From Dehalococcoidales bacterium (GTDB lineage Bacteria; Chloroflexota; Dehalococcoidia; Dehalococcoidales; UBA5627), in NCBI GenBank assembly GCA_028707255.1, contig JAQTUQ010000001.1:44414-108413 (forward strand): a stretch of DNA of 64,000 nt. Reading direction: 5' to 3'. Positions 25,034 through 35,299 of the stretch are shown in pieces. Made by a program: the position numbers and the translations under genes. The notes below the pieces were generated by a model that made no database searches, was not told the origin of the DNA, and worked only from the letters and a program-made list of their open reading frames with translations. Position 1 is the stretch's first letter. Every line of letters starts with the position of its first letter.

Positions 25034-26572
25034 CTATTTAGCGTAATCGATAGCCCTGGTTTCACGCAGGACAATCACGCGAATCTGCCCCGGATATTCG
25101 AGGCTTTCTTCTATCTTCTTGACGATATCGCGGGCAAGCCTCATAGCCGATAAATCATCTACCTCATCCGGTTTAACCAGAATGCGGACTTCGCGTCCGG
25201 CCTGAATGGCGTATGATTTATCGACACCCTTAAAGCCGTCGGCGATTTCCTCAAGCGACTTCAACCGCTTCAGGTAATTCTCCAGAGATTCGCGCCTGGC
25301 GCCCGGCCTGGCGCTGGAAATGGCGTCTGCCGCCGAGACTATGAAACCCCAGATACTGGTATCACCGGTTTCCATATGGTGTTCGGCTACGCCCTTGATC
25401 ACTTCCTTGGATTTGTCCCATTGCTTCACGAGGTCGGCGCCGATAGAAGCATGCGTACCCTCTATTTCGCGGTCGACCGCTTTGCCGATATCGTGCAGCA
25501 GCCCGGCACGCTTTGCCAGGGCTACATTTATTCCCAACTCGGAAGCTATCATGCCCGAGAAATAGGCAACCTCGATGCTGTGAGCCAGTACGTTCTGACC
25601 GTAACTGGTTCGATATTTTAGCCGCCCCAGCAGCTTGATAAGCTCCGGATGCAGCCTGGTAACACCGACCTGCAAGGCAGCCTGTTCTCCAGCCTGTACC
25701 ATGGCTGTTTCGACTTCCTCTTTGGTCTTGGCAACGATTTCTTCGATACGCGCCGGATGGATGCGTCCGTCGAGAATCAGTTTGCTGAGAGCCTGATAGG
25801 CGATTTCACGACGTACAGGGTCGAAGCTGGAAATAGTTACCGCTTCGGGAGTATCGTCGATAATCAGGTCGACCCCGGTTGCCTGTTCCAGTGCACGGAT
25901 ATTGCGGCCTTCCCGTCCGATCAGTCTGCCCTTCATCTCGTCATTGGGAATGGTAACGACGCTGGCAGTGGTTTCGGATACAATCTCCGAAGCGCTGCGC
26001 TGTATAACATGCGATAATATGCCGCGGGCTTTCTCGTCCGCTTCTTCCTTGATTTTAATTTCCCAATCACGCAGACGGCGTGACGCTTCTTCCTGGATTT
26101 CAACCTCGACTTTATCTAAAAGCATCTGCTTGGCTTCATCGCTGGTCAGACTTGAAATCAGTTCAAGTTGTTTCAACTGGTTTTCTTTAACCTCGGCCAG
26201 ATTGGCTTTGATAGCCTCCAGTTCCTTCTCTTTAAGTATCAGATTGCGTTCGCGCCCAACGGCATCTTCCAGTTTGTGTTCAAGTGACGATTCCTTTTGT
26301 GTCAGCCGGTTCTCCTGCCTCTGTATTTCCGTGCGTCTCTCCTTGTATTCGGCTTCGTTCATTAATTTGAGTTTGTCTATTTCTTTCCTGTTATCTTCCA
26401 GAATGTCTTTTGCTTCCGTCCTGGCTTCCGCCAGCAACTTGGCAGCTTTTCTCTGGGCGATGCGAATCTGGTGATTAGCCAGCATGCTCCTCGAGAGGAA
26501 CATGGCCATTCCGCCAAAAATAACACCGATAACAAAGCTGAAAAAAACAGCCAGTATCTCTACAACACCCAT
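25034..26572 (-). CDS. rny: Ribonuclease Y
   Basis: 512 residues: an N-terminal transmembrane helix (about 4-25), a long charged coiled coil (about 30-200), a KH domain with [15 protein letters not shown] (about 215-229) and an HD domain with [12 protein letters not shown] (about 355-366). It is the membrane-anchored endoribonuclease that starts mRNA turnover. Placed directly upstream of ymdB on the same strand, the conserved rny-ymdB order. Confidence 0.96.
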   Translation of the reverse strand: MGVVEILAVFFSFVIGVIFGGMAMFLSRSMLANHQIRIAQRKAAKLLAEARTEAKDILEDNRKEIDKLKLMNEAEYKERRTEIQRQENRLTQKESSLEHKLEDAVGRERNLILKEKELEAIKANLAEVKENQLKQLELISSLTSDEAKQMLLDKVEVEIQEEASRRLRDWEIKIKEEADEKARGILSHVIQRSASEIVSETTASVVTIPNDEMKGRLIGREGRNIRALEQATGVDLIIDDTPEAVTISSFDPVRREIAYQALSKLILDGRIHPARIEEIVAKTKEEVETAMVQAGEQAALQVGVTRLHPELIKLLGRLKYRTSYGQNVLAHSIEVAYFSGMIASELGINVALAKRAGLLHDIGKAVDREIEGTHASIGADLVKQWDKSKEVIKGVAEHHMETGDTSIWGFIVSAADAISSARPGARRESLENYLKRLKSLEEIADGFKGVDKSYAIQAGREVRILVKPDEVDDLSAMRLARDIVKKIEESLEYPGQIRVIVLRETRAIDYAK

Positions 26573-26623
26573 TTATTCTATTCCCCCTATATTATTTTAA
26601 AGTATCCGGGTGTCGACGGACGG

Positions 26624-27298
26624 TTAATACCTTTCGCTCATTAATCGGGCGTCCGGGAAATCAACAGTCTCACCACCCTCTTTTTCATTCCATAAACGTG
26701 TAACGGTAGTGTTTATGACATCATAACCGAAGCCGCGCCGTCTCAGGTATTCCCCTAAACGACGGCGAAAGCCCGGGTAATCAGCAGTATTTAAATTGCG
26801 GGCATATTTAAGCGCCGCACGGTAAGCATTTGCGGCATCATCTATATCGCTTACCTCCTGTTCGATAACATCAAGCGAAACGCCTTTTTGCCTGAGTTCC
26901 GTTTCTGTCATTCTGCGGCTGCGCGGATTGAAAGATTGCCTGTTATCCTTCCAGAAACGGGCAAAATTGCCGTCATCGATAAAACCCTGTTTCTTCAGGT
27001 TCGACAAGACGGATTGAATATCGTTTTCCTTAAAACCGCGCTGCTGTAAACGTATTGTTATCTCATGTTCGCTGCGGGGCCTGTAATTGAGGAGCCTCAA
27101 GGCTGTATCGAGGCATTTTTGATAACGATCGCTTTCCTGTAAAGACGTAATGCGGAGTTCCGACAACTCCATGCCTATCTCGAGCCTTTCTTTAAGAACA
27201 ATCTCTTCCTTGAGGCTGAAAGCAAACATGCCTTCCAAAAACAGCTTTATTGTTTTTCCGCCACCGGGACTTTTGATCAAACCGGATATCTTTCTCAT
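26624..27298 (-). CDS. recX: Regulatory protein RecX
   Basis: 224 residues. Three-helix RecX repeats are visible, for example RPRSEHEITIRLQQRGF followed by LKKQGFIDDGNFARFWKD. An N-terminal extension of about 60 residues precedes them, longer than in E. coli RecX. RecX binds RecA filaments and limits recombination. It lies about 100 bases downstream of recA on the same strand, the classical arrangement. Confidence 0.93.
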   Translation of the reverse strand: MRKISGLIKSPGGGKTIKLFLEGMFAFSLKEEIVLKERLEIGMELSELRITSLQESDRYQKCLDTALRLLNYRPRSEHEITIRLQQRGFKENDIQSVLSNLKKQGFIDDGNFARFWKDNRQSFNPRSRRMTETELRQKGVSLDVIEQEVSDIDDAANAYRAALKYARNLNTADYPGFRRRLGEYLRRRGFGYDVINTTVTRLWNEKEGGETVDFPDARLMSERY

Positions 27299-27400
27299 TT
27301 ATCAGGCAACCCCTTATAAACAAGCAGAGCCGAGGCAACCCGCCTCAGCTCTATCACGCCCGGTTATCCTATTTCTATTAACCTATCAGGTTATGATCGG

Positions 27401-28414
27401 TCAATCATCATTAGAAACACTGAATGCGGTGACAGCCGAGGTCCTTACCTTCTGTTCAATCTCGAAAGCCAGTTCGGGATTGTCCTTCAGATATTTCTTG
27501 GCGCTCTCTCTACCTTGTCCCAGGCGAATGTCACCATATGAGAAAAAAGCCCCGGATTTCTTTATTATTTCCGTCGCGACACCCAGATCGACTATATTAC
27601 CTTCTTTGCTTATCCCCGAATCGAACATGATATCGAATTCGGCTACTCTAAAGGGAGGGGCTACCTTGTTTTTAACCACCTTGGCTTTAACACGGGTACC
27701 GGTAGCGGCATTTCCCTGCTTGATGGTTTCTACTCTTCTCAGGTCTATCCTGACAGAGCTGTAGAACTTCAAGGCGCGTCCGCCCGGTGTTACCTCTGGG
27801 TTTCCGAATATGATGCCCACTTTCTCTCTCAGCTGGTTGATGAAGATTACTGCGGTTCCCGACCTGCCGATAGCCGCCGTCAATTTTCGCAATGCCTGCG
27901 ACATCAATCTGGCCTGCAATCCGACGTGCGCATCACCCATTTCACCTTCGATCTCCGCCCTCGGAACCAGAGCGGCAACGCTGTCGATAACAATCACATC
28001 GAGAGCTCCGCTTCTTACCAGCGCTTCACAAATTTCAAGCGCTTCTTCACCGGTATCGGGTTGCGAGACCAAAAGGTCGTCAAGGTTAACACCGCATTTG
28101 GCTGCATAAGCAGGGTCAAGCGCATGCTCGACATCTATATATGCGGCAGCACCCCCGCGTTGTTGTGCCTGGGCAATTATATGCTGACCCAGTGTGGTTT
28201 TCCCAGACCCCTCGGGACCGAATACCTCTGTAATCCTTCCTCTGGGGATTCCCCCTACACCTAAAGCTAAATCTAGTGCCAGCGAACCACTGGGAATAGC
28301 CTCGACTGCCGGTTTGCTAAAAGCTTCGCCGAGCTTCATAATCGAGCCCTTGCCGAATTGTTTTTCTATCTGACCGACAGCCAGTTCCAGTGCTTTTTCT
28401 TTTTCTGTGACCAT
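27401..28414 (-). CDS. recA: Recombinase RecA
   Basis: 337 residues. Walker A is [18 protein letters not shown] and the catalytic region contains [20 protein letters not shown]; the DNA-binding loop 2 follows [15 protein letters not shown]. RecA pairs homologous DNA and triggers LexA self-cleavage. The C-terminal domain is short. It precedes recX on the minus strand. I did not find a clear LexA box in the short upstream region. Confidence 0.98.
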   Translation of the reverse strand: MVTEKEKALELAVGQIEKQFGKGSIMKLGEAFSKPAVEAIPSGSLALDLALGVGGIPRGRITEVFGPEGSGKTTLGQHIIAQAQQRGGAAAYIDVEHALDPAYAAKCGVNLDDLLVSQPDTGEEALEICEALVRSGALDVIVIDSVAALVPRAEIEGEMGDAHVGLQARLMSQALRKLTAAIGRSGTAVIFINQLREKVGIIFGNPEVTPGGRALKFYSSVRIDLRRVETIKQGNAATGTRVKAKVVKNKVAPPFRVAEFDIMFDSGISKEGNIVDLGVATEIIKKSGAFFSYGDIRLGQGRESAKKYLKDNPELAFEIEQKVRTSAVTAFSVSNDD

Positions 28415-28520
28415 AACTCGCCTATCGCCATAATAGCATAATAATGAATACTTAACAAGGGCATTTTGCGCTATAATTAGACTGCTGTCACATTATACCC
28501 GATTTTGGGGTAATCGGGGG

Positions 28521-29855
28521 TCAATTATTCTTCTTGCATGCACGCCACAGATAGAACACCCCGGCAATTCCCATAAGCAACGAACAGGCAACTATGGTAA
28601 GCTTGGCAAGTGAAATCATACCGGCGTCTTCAAATGCAAGATTTGTTATAAATATAGACATGGTGAAACCGACCCCGCAGAGCATACCGGCGCCGATAAT
28701 ATGCTTCCATGAAAGTGAGGAAGGTTTTTTTACCCAGCCGAAACGCGAAGCGAGATAGGTAAAACCGATAATTCCCAGCGGCTTTCCAAAAACAAGCCCC
28801 AATATTATACCCAGACTGACCGGCTGCAGAATCGAAAACTGCACACCCGAAATCTGGACGCCGGCATTCGCCAGCGCAAAAATTGGCATCACTATAAAAG
28901 CGCTAAACGGATGCAGCTGGTGTTCCAGACGCACCAGCGGATTCTGAACAGCGTCATAAGCATCTTGCACCTCTTCAAGCGCATCCTGCTGGCGCGAGGT
29001 TAAAAGCATGCTCTTGCGGTTGGTTTCCTCCTCTTTGAACTGGGTTAACTCGATACGGCAGACATTTAAGAACTGCGTACCGGTAATACGTGAACGCACA
29101 GGAATCGTCAGCGCCAGCGCTACACCGGCAATGGTTGCATGGATACCGGAGGCTTCCACGAAGAACCAGAGCACGGCGCCCAACAGCAGATATGGCAGAA
29201 GCTTTTTAATCCCGGTACGGTTCATCACTATAAGAGCGGCAATTACTATCGCCGCATATCCCAGTGATGCAAAGTCGATGGAACCGGTATAAAAAATGGC
29301 AATCACGGCAATGGCAACCAGGTCATCGACCACGGCTATAGAAGTAATGAATATTTTCAAAGACAGGGGGGCGCGGCTGCCGAGGATTAACAGAAAACCG
29401 AGCACAAAGGCGATATCGGTTGCCATGGGAATGGCGAAACCGGACATCTGCCCTCCCTGCTGCAAGTTGACGAGTATATAAAAAAGCGCCGGCAGGGTTA
29501 CTCCGCCGATGGCAGCTACTACCGGGAAAGCTGCCTGTCGCAGCGATGAAAGCTCGCCGACCATCATTTCGCGTTTAATCTCAAGCCCGATAAGCAGGAA
29601 AAACAGCGCCATTAACCCATCGTTTATCCAGTGCCCCAGGCTCATATCGATGGCATGGCCGCCGATGCTCAGACTGACATGGGTATTCCATAAATCGAAG
29701 TAGGCTACGGAGAGGAAGGAGTTTGCCCATATCATGGCAATCAGTGCCGCGCCGAACAGGAACACACCGCTAAGCGATTCTTTGGCGAGGAAATTTTCTA
29801 TCACAACGGAAATTCCCGGTTTGGTATTATATTTATTTTCGTTTATTTTTGCCAC
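28521..29855 (-). CDS. nhaA: Na+/H+ antiporter NhaA
   Basis: 444 residues with about twelve hydrophobic segments. Motifs GHWINDGLMALFFLLIGLEI and the paired acidic residues in IAVVDDLVAI (Asp163/Asp164 in E. coli numbering) are present. NhaA exports Na+ in exchange for H+ across the cytoplasmic membrane. The protein is about 55 residues longer than E. coli NhaA; the insertion lies in a hydrophilic loop around residues 265-310 (QFKEEETNRKS region). Monocistronic. Confidence 0.95.
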   Translation of the reverse strand: MAKINENKYNTKPGISVVIENFLAKESLSGVFLFGAALIAMIWANSFLSVAYFDLWNTHVSLSIGGHAIDMSLGHWINDGLMALFFLLIGLEIKREMMVGELSSLRQAAFPVVAAIGGVTLPALFYILVNLQQGGQMSGFAIPMATDIAFVLGFLLILGSRAPLSLKIFITSIAVVDDLVAIAVIAIFYTGSIDFASLGYAAIVIAALIVMNRTGIKKLLPYLLLGAVLWFFVEASGIHATIAGVALALTIPVRSRITGTQFLNVCRIELTQFKEEETNRKSMLLTSRQQDALEEVQDAYDAVQNPLVRLEHQLHPFSAFIVMPIFALANAGVQISGVQFSILQPVSLGIILGLVFGKPLGIIGFTYLASRFGWVKKPSSLSWKHIIGAGMLCGVGFTMSIFITNLAFEDAGMISLAKLTIVACSLLMGIAGVFYLWRACKKNN

Positions 29856-30033
29856 AATGAAATCTCCGAAGATTCATTTTACCCAAACTGGTGAAAAATT
29901 GAAAGTTTTTTACGGATTCTTTCCGGTAACCGGCAGACTGTTTATATATCGGGATTGACTGCGTGGACGGTTTTTTGAGCTATACCGGCAAGGATTATTG
30001 AAATCACATTTTTCGAATTTCCCAGCCGTAAAA

Positions 30034-30062
30034 TTGACAAGGCATATCAGCTATGATACGCT
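30034..30062 (+). promoter_or_regulatory. Candidate promoter for the His-rich protein and nfu
   Basis: TTGACA at 30034-30039, a 17-base spacer and TACGCT at 30057-30062. It lies about 50 bases before the ATG at 30114. The -10 is imperfect. Confidence 0.5.
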
Positions 30063-30113
30063 TTTTTATAGCCCTAACGATTAAAAATGTCCTAAATTAC
30101 AGGAGGATTTTAT

Positions 30114-30269
30114 ATGTGTAAAGATTGCGGATGCGGTCAGCCTAAAAAAGTACAGCATACCCATACTCATACTCACGACCAGGAAGGCGCGACAATTGAG
30201 CATGTCCACGTTCATACCCACGAAGATGATACCGTGGAACATATCCATACCCATGAAGAAAAGAAGTAG
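30114..30269 (+). CDS. Small Cys/His-rich metal-binding protein
   Basis: 51 residues, too short for the ORF track. AGGAGG lies seven bases before the ATG. It begins MCKDCGCG, like the N-terminal Ni-binding motif of HypB, and then has about a dozen His in alternating HTHTHTH and HVHVHTH runs with Glu/Asp. There is no GTPase domain. It is 35 bases upstream of nfu, likely one operon. Inference: a metal-storage or chaperone peptide related to the metal-binding arm of HypB, possibly for nickel or zinc. Confidence 0.8.
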   Translation: MCKDCGCGQPKKVQHTHTHTHDQEGATIEHVHVHTHEDDTVEHIHTHEEKK

Positions 30270-30304
30270 TTTCTGTTTTTAAATATTAAATTGAGAGGTT
30301 ATAA

Positions 30305-30529
30305 ATGAAGGAAAAAGTCCAGGAAGTTCTGGAAATGATTCGTCCCAGCCTGCAGGCTGACGGCGGCGACGTTGAACTGGTCGATGTAACGGAAGAAGGT
30401 ATCGTTAAGTTGAGACTTACCGGTCACTGCGCCGGCTGCCCGATGTCAACGATGACATTAAAGAACGGCATCGAAAGAATCTTAAAACAGGAAATCCCCG
30501 AAGTAAAAGAAGTGGTACAGGCCGACTAG
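30305..30529 (+). CDS. NifU-like C-terminal-domain Fe-S scaffold protein
   Basis: 74 residues, just the Nfu domain. The cluster-binding motif [16 protein letters not shown] (CxxC) is at residues about 39-54, and the start has [17 protein letters not shown]. The domain assembles or carries a [4Fe-4S] cluster between two subunits. No A-type or SUF genes are near. It is followed by a strong terminator, so the two-gene unit ends here. Confidence 0.93.
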   Translation: MKEKVQEVLEMIRPSLQADGGDVELVDVTEEGIVKLRLTGHCAGCPMSTMTLKNGIERILKQEIPEVKEVVQAD

Positions 30530-30548
30530 CACGAAAAACAATAGAAAT

Positions 30549-30582
30549 AAAAAGGGAACCGGGTTTTCGGTTCCCTTTTTTC
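30549..30582 (+). terminator. Rho-independent terminator after nfu
   Basis: AAAGGGAACCG / CGGTTCCCTTT stem with a GGTTTT-type loop, followed by a T run. The A-rich 5' arm means it could also act on transcription from the convergent lysC gene, whose stop is about 20 bases away. Confidence 0.9.
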
Positions 30583-30601
30583 ATTAAGACCAGATATTTT
30601 T

Positions 30602-31828
30602 CTACCTGATATCCGCTTTTTCCAATTCGAAGGCGCGATGCAATGCCCTGACCGCTTCCCCGACCTTGTCTTCGTCTACGATGCAGGTTATCCTGATTTC
30701 CGATGTGGTTATCAGGTGAATGTTGATATTCTTCTGGCTCAATGCGGAAAACATTCTGGCGGCATAACCCGGCGCGTTTTGCATGCCGGTGCCGATAATG
30801 CTGATTTTTCCCAGCTTTGAATTACTGACACATTCACGGGCTTTAATGGATTCGGCAATCGGTTTTACCACCTTCATGGCTTTATCGACATCGCCTTTAG
30901 CTACCGTGAATGTCAGGTCGGTGATATTGTCGATGCTGGCATTCTGTACAATGGTATCGACGCTGATGCCGGCCGTAGCCAGCGGTTCGAAGATGGACGA
31001 AGCGATGCCCGGCCGGTCGGGTACTCCGACTATCATAATTTTAGCCACATCCATATCATGAGCAATTCCGGTTACTTTATTTTTTATTTCCATAGACTTT
31101 CCTCCGTGAATCAATGTGCCCGGATTTTCGTTAAAAGTGCAGGCTACCAGTATCGGCATATTATACATTTGCCCCAGCTCAACCGCTCTGGGATGCATCA
31201 CCCTGGCTCCGTAGGTCGCCATTTCGAGCATTTCTTCGTAGTTGATTTCCGGCATGCTGTGAGCTTCAGGTACTATACGCGGGTCGGCGGTAAAAACACC
31301 GTCCACATCCGTATAAATTTGACAGGCCTTAGCCTTCAGGCCGATTGCCAGAGCGACGGCAGTGGTGTCGGAACCGCCCCTTCCCAGGGTGGTAACATCC
31401 TGGTCCTTGTTTATTCCCTGGAAGCCGGCAACTACGACGATATTCCCATCGTTCAGTTCATCTATAATTCTCTTCGGATTGATGCCGAGGATATGCGCCC
31501 GGTTATATTCCGTATCGGTCTTGATACCGGCCTGCGCTCCGCTTAAACTGACAGCCCGGTATCCGATGCTATCCAGCGCCATAGCCAGCAGGGTACAGGA
31601 AACCAGTTCGCCGGTCGAGAGCAGCAGGTCGTATTCACGCCCGGAAGGATGGGCGGTAACTTTCCTGGCCAAGGAAACCAGGTCATCGGTGGTATCGCCC
31701 ATCGCCGAAACGACCACAACCAGCTGGTTGCCGGCATCTTTGGCTTTGGCCACCCGTTTGGCAACATTCTTGATTTTTTCGATGTCGGCTACCGAAGAAC
31801 CGCCATATTTTTGAACTATAATAGACAT
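30602..31828 (-). CDS. lysC: Aspartate kinase
   Basis: 408 residues. The kinase domain starts IVQKYGGSSVADIEKI, and two ACT regulatory domains occupy roughly 265-408. It phosphorylates L-aspartate at the head of the lysine/threonine/methionine pathway and is usually feedback-inhibited through the ACT domains. It is the last gene of a minus-strand trio with an uncharacterised zinc-ribbon membrane protein and the proposed homoserine kinase. No lysine riboswitch fits in the 55-base gap upstream. Confidence 0.95.
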   Translation of the reverse strand: MSIIVQKYGGSSVADIEKIKNVAKRVAKAKDAGNQLVVVVSAMGDTTDDLVSLARKVTAHPSGREYDLLLSTGELVSCTLLAMALDSIGYRAVSLSGAQAGIKTDTEYNRAHILGINPKRIIDELNDGNIVVVAGFQGINKDQDVTTLGRGGSDTTAVALAIGLKAKACQIYTDVDGVFTADPRIVPEAHSMPEINYEEMLEMATYGARVMHPRAVELGQMYNMPILVACTFNENPGTLIHGGKSMEIKNKVTGIAHDMDVAKIMIVGVPDRPGIASSIFEPLATAGISVDTIVQNASIDNITDLTFTVAKGDVDKAMKVVKPIAESIKARECVSNSKLGKISIIGTGMQNAPGYAARMFSALSQKNINIHLITTSEIRITCIVDEDKVGEAVRALHRAFELEKADIR

Positions 31829-31883
31829 ATAACATCCCCTACGGTTGCATATTTTCTATCAGAATTACTCCAATTGTAAAATA

Positions 31884-32681
31884 TCAAGAGAATTGTAGCA
31901 TATCGCTGCCAATACTGGAAAACGGCTCTATACCGGCGGCTGCGCAAAGAACGAAAATGGCCATAATGACGAAAAACAACAGCACGACTAATCCCAGCCC
32001 GATTGCTTTGAACGACATGATTCCGTAAACATTCCAGATGAGGATACCGCATACCGCTGCCAGAAGAATTACGCCCGTAACCGGGCTCACTTCAGCGGTT
32101 ACTAAAAGTAAAACTGCCCATACCGCCAGCGCGAAGCATATAAATGCCAGGAAGATGAGCATGCTTTTTATTGTTGCCAGCTGTTTGTTTATCACCCGCT
32201 TGCCGCTCTTTGAGTATCCGGCTATTTTGGCGTCATAAGGAAGAACGATATCATTATCATAATCATCCTCTTCGATTAAACGTCCCGGTCTTTTGGTAAC
32301 GACGGCAAAATTCCTGGTGACCGCACGCGCATCGTCCTCAGTTACTGCTGTTTTAGTCTTTGCGCGCGGAGTATCATTTAAAAGTTCCCCCACCCCCATC
32401 TTGGTGAAACGGGATATTCTGCGTTTGCAGGAGGGATTGCGACACTCATACATGTTTATGCCTGGGTTCCAGGCGAGCGAATCCTCCCCGCAGTAATGGC
32501 ATTTGTCGATTATTACGGGGGGGCTCTCGATTTTTACTTCCGATACAGGTGCGGTCTCAATACTATCGCCCCTTACCAGGGCGCACAGCACACAACCGGT
32601 ATCGGACCGGTAATAACGATCGTGCAATTCGCAATATAAAGTGCCCCGGCCGACTGCTATTTCATCTTCTCTATCGTGCAT
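31884..32681 (-). CDS. Zinc-ribbon membrane protein of unknown function
   Basis: 265 residues. The N-terminal half is soluble, with cysteines as CELHDRYY... and CVLCAL, and a second zinc ribbon CHYCGED followed by CRNPSCKRR. Residues about 165-260 contain three to four transmembrane segments. I do not recognise the family. It is tightly placed between the apgM-like gene (15 bases) and lysC (55 bases), so it is probably coexpressed with them. Confidence 0.7.
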   Translation of the reverse strand: MHDREDEIAVGRGTLYCELHDRYYRSDTGCVLCALVRGDSIETAPVSEVKIESPPVIIDKCHYCGEDSLAWNPGINMYECRNPSCKRRISRFTKMGVGELLNDTPRAKTKTAVTEDDARAVTRNFAVVTKRPGRLIEEDDYDNDIVLPYDAKIAGYSKSGKRVINKQLATIKSMLIFLAFICFALAVWAVLLLVTAEVSPVTGVILLAAVCGILIWNVYGIMSFKAIGLGLVVLLFFVIMAIFVLCAAAGIEPFSSIGSDMLQFS

Positions 32682-32696
32682 TTTATATTAAAGCCC

Positions 32697-33881
32697 TTAT
32701 TCAACAAGTGTGGTCATTATATTATACCCGTTCTCGATAAAAAGACCAGTCCGTTTGGCTTCGGCTTCGGTGAACCTGCGGGCGCCGTTAGCGGCGAAGC
32801 CCTGCCCCCAGAGTAAAAACGGCACCGGCTCCGCAACGTGCGTCTTGATGGCAACCGGGGTCGGATGGTCGGGCATAACCACTACCCTTAATTCATCATT
32901 GGGGTATGAGATAATACGGCTGACGACTTCCCTGTCTATTATCTGTATAGCCTCCACCTTATCGCTAAAAGAGCCGGCATGCCCGGCTTCATCGGGAGCT
33001 TCGATATGTATCACTACCAGGTCGTGGGTATCCAGGGCTTTCAGCCCGCCGTTAACCTGCGCTATAAAATCGTTATCCAGGTTGTCGGTCACCCCGGGGA
33101 TTTCAATTATATCCATATCCATCATCTTTCCGAGGCCTTTCAGCAGGTCGACTGCGGAAGTGATAGCCGCCGATTTCCCGTGTATCTTTCTGAAAGGTGG
33201 CATTTGCGGAATCTTGCCGCTGCCCCAGAAGAGCCATATCATATTGGCAGGCAGTTCGTTCCAGGCGCGCCTGTCGGTATTTACCTTGTGATTTTCGAGC
33301 ACGGCAACCGAGTCCTGCATCAACCGGCGCAGGAAACTGCTTCCCTTCCCGTTCGGCAGGTAATCGGCAATCAATTTATCGGAAATATCGTGAGCCGGAG
33401 TGCATATGGCTTTGGTAACCTCGTCATACCCCTTCAACTTTAAGAGGTGGCGATAGCCGACGCCCGGATAAAAGCGGATATTTTCATTGCCCAGGGATTC
33501 GTTGAGAGCATCTATCAGTTTAGCCGCTTCCTCATCGGAGATATGACCGGCGCAATAGCTGTTCATTTTTCCGCCCTGCACATTTACCAGGTTACAGCGG
33601 AAGATTACTTCGCCATCTTCTATATTGACACCCATACTGACTGCTTCGATGGCGGCTCTCCCTCTGTAATATACCTGCGGGTCGTAACCGAGCACCGACA
33701 TACAGGCAACGGCGCTCGACGGCTCCATACCGGCCGGTACTGTTTGCGTCAACCCCATGACGCTCTTTTTTGACAGCTTATCGAGATTGGGAGTGACCGA
33801 CGCTTCCAGGCATGTCTGTCCGCCCTGCTCTTTTACAGGCCAGTCGGCAGCTCCGTCTATAATCAAAACACAGTATTTCAT
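32697..33881 (-). CDS. Archaeal-type phosphoglycerate mutase family / proposed homoserine kinase
   Basis: 394 residues of the alkaline-phosphatase-like metalloenzyme superfamily. Metal-binding motifs are visible as VLIIDGAADWP, IHIEAPDEAGHAG and VVMPDHPTPV. The nucleophile region reads MEPSSAVACMSVLGYDP; the usual Asp after the Ser pair is Ala here. Two close families exist: ApgM (2,3-BPG-independent phosphoglycerate mutase) and TIGR02535, proposed homoserine kinase. Length and location upstream of lysC favour the second. It leads the operon. Confidence 0.8.
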   Translation of the reverse strand: MKYCVLIIDGAADWPVKEQGGQTCLEASVTPNLDKLSKKSVMGLTQTVPAGMEPSSAVACMSVLGYDPQVYYRGRAAIEAVSMGVNIEDGEVIFRCNLVNVQGGKMNSYCAGHISDEEAAKLIDALNESLGNENIRFYPGVGYRHLLKLKGYDEVTKAICTPAHDISDKLIADYLPNGKGSSFLRRLMQDSVAVLENHKVNTDRRAWNELPANMIWLFWGSGKIPQMPPFRKIHGKSAAITSAVDLLKGLGKMMDMDIIEIPGVTDNLDNDFIAQVNGGLKALDTHDLVVIHIEAPDEAGHAGSFSDKVEAIQIIDREVVSRIISYPNDELRVVVMPDHPTPVAIKTHVAEPVPFLLWGQGFAANGARRFTEAEAKRTGLFIENGYNIMTTLVE

Positions 33882-34102
33882 TCCAGCCTCCTTAACCGTT
33901 CAAATATCAAATAAAGAAAGGGAATAAATTCCCCTGTATCGATTAAGCCCCTATTGTAATATACTTCGGCATTTGTTGCCAGTTAGAACCCCTTTGTGAT
34001 TGGTAATAAACTGTGTTTACGTTCACTGTTGAGAATTTCCCAATAATGTTATAATATTACCTGTGTTGATTATCGTCAATGCACCCTGCCTGTTTTATCA
34101 TT

Positions 34103-34178
<76 letters not shown>

Positions 34179-34219
34179 TTTTTCTTTTCAACTCCGGCAT
34201 TCCATATAACGGAGGTTCT

Positions 34220-35002
34220 ATGCAGAAATATATAGAGTCGGACGGATGCAGGGTTTTCTATGATGTTAAGGGACCAAGTGACGCGCCTGCCGTGGTTCTC
34301 ATACACGGATACGGCGTTAACCGCAGGATGTGGAATCCCCAGCTCGATGCCTTGAAAGGCTACCGCGTTATCAATGTAGATGTAAGGGGGCACGGTTTAT
34401 CCCGCCCCTGCCACAATTTTACCGTTAAGAATGCCGCTGATGATATCTATGCCATACTAGATGCTGAGAACTGTAGAGACGCCGTGCTTGTCGGCCTTTC
34501 GATGGGCGGTTATATCACACAGCAATACGCCGCCGGTTACGGAAAAGCAAAGGGATATATGATTACCGGCTCCACCCCAATCTTCGTGCCTTATAAGACA
34601 TGGGAAAAAATCGGCTTAAAATATTCGGCCCCGCTCTTCAACCTTTATCCGTGGGAAACATTAAAAAAACAAATGGCCAAGGCCAGCGCATTGAATGAGG
34701 ACGCCCGTGCCGCTTTATATGATATGTTCGGGGAAATGAATAAAAAGGAATTCATCGCTTCGTGGAAAGGGATTTCCGCCTGCTTGATTGAAAGGAATTT
34801 TGTTTTCGATGCCCCGTTGCTGGTCTCCTGCGGCGAGTTCGATAAAACGGGCACCATAAAACAGCATCTGCCCGACTGGCCGAAGTACTACCCCGGCAGC
34901 CGGGTGGCGATAATTGCCAACGCCGCCCACGTCGCCAATATGGATAATCCGGCAGACTTCAACAGGCTGATGCTGGGGTTTATAGAGCAATGTAATAAGT
35001 AA
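34220..35002 (+). CDS. Alpha/beta-fold hydrolase
   Basis: The track ORF from 34079 crosses tRNA-Pro; the real ATG is 34220, preceded by GGAGG, giving 260 residues. The oxyanion region is LIHGYGVNRRMW, the nucleophile elbow VGLSMGGYITQQ (Ser about residue 94) and the catalytic His is in NAAHVANMDNP. Acid is probably the Asp in SCGEFDKTG. It is a cytoplasmic esterase or related hydrolase, with unknown substrate. Confidence 0.88.
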   Translation: MQKYIESDGCRVFYDVKGPSDAPAVVLIHGYGVNRRMWNPQLDALKGYRVINVDVRGHGLSRPCHNFTVKNAADDIYAILDAENCRDAVLVGLSMGGYITQQYAAGYGKAKGYMITGSTPIFVPYKTWEKIGLKYSAPLFNLYPWETLKKQMAKASALNEDARAALYDMFGEMNKKEFIASWKGISACLIERNFVFDAPLLVSCGEFDKTGTIKQHLPDWPKYYPGSRVAIIANAAHVANMDNPADFNRLMLGFIEQCNK

Positions 35003-35299
35003 ACCTGATGTCCTTGTCGGAAATCCTCAAAGTTTTGACTCTCCCCAAAGTTAGTAAAACCCCTCTTCCCTTTACTAAAGGGAGAGAATTACAGAGTGGT
35101 AGTTCTTGCCTTTATTTACAAACCGTCTTTACGAGTTTTTCCAATGGAAAAGCGAATCAATCCCTACAATACCACTTAATTACCCCGCCCCGCATATATA
35201 ACTAATATGACAGTTGCTGGGGCTGTCGAAGGATGCGGCGGCGAATATCGAATTGCATTGAGATACTTCGCTACACTCAGTATGACAAATAACAAAAAC

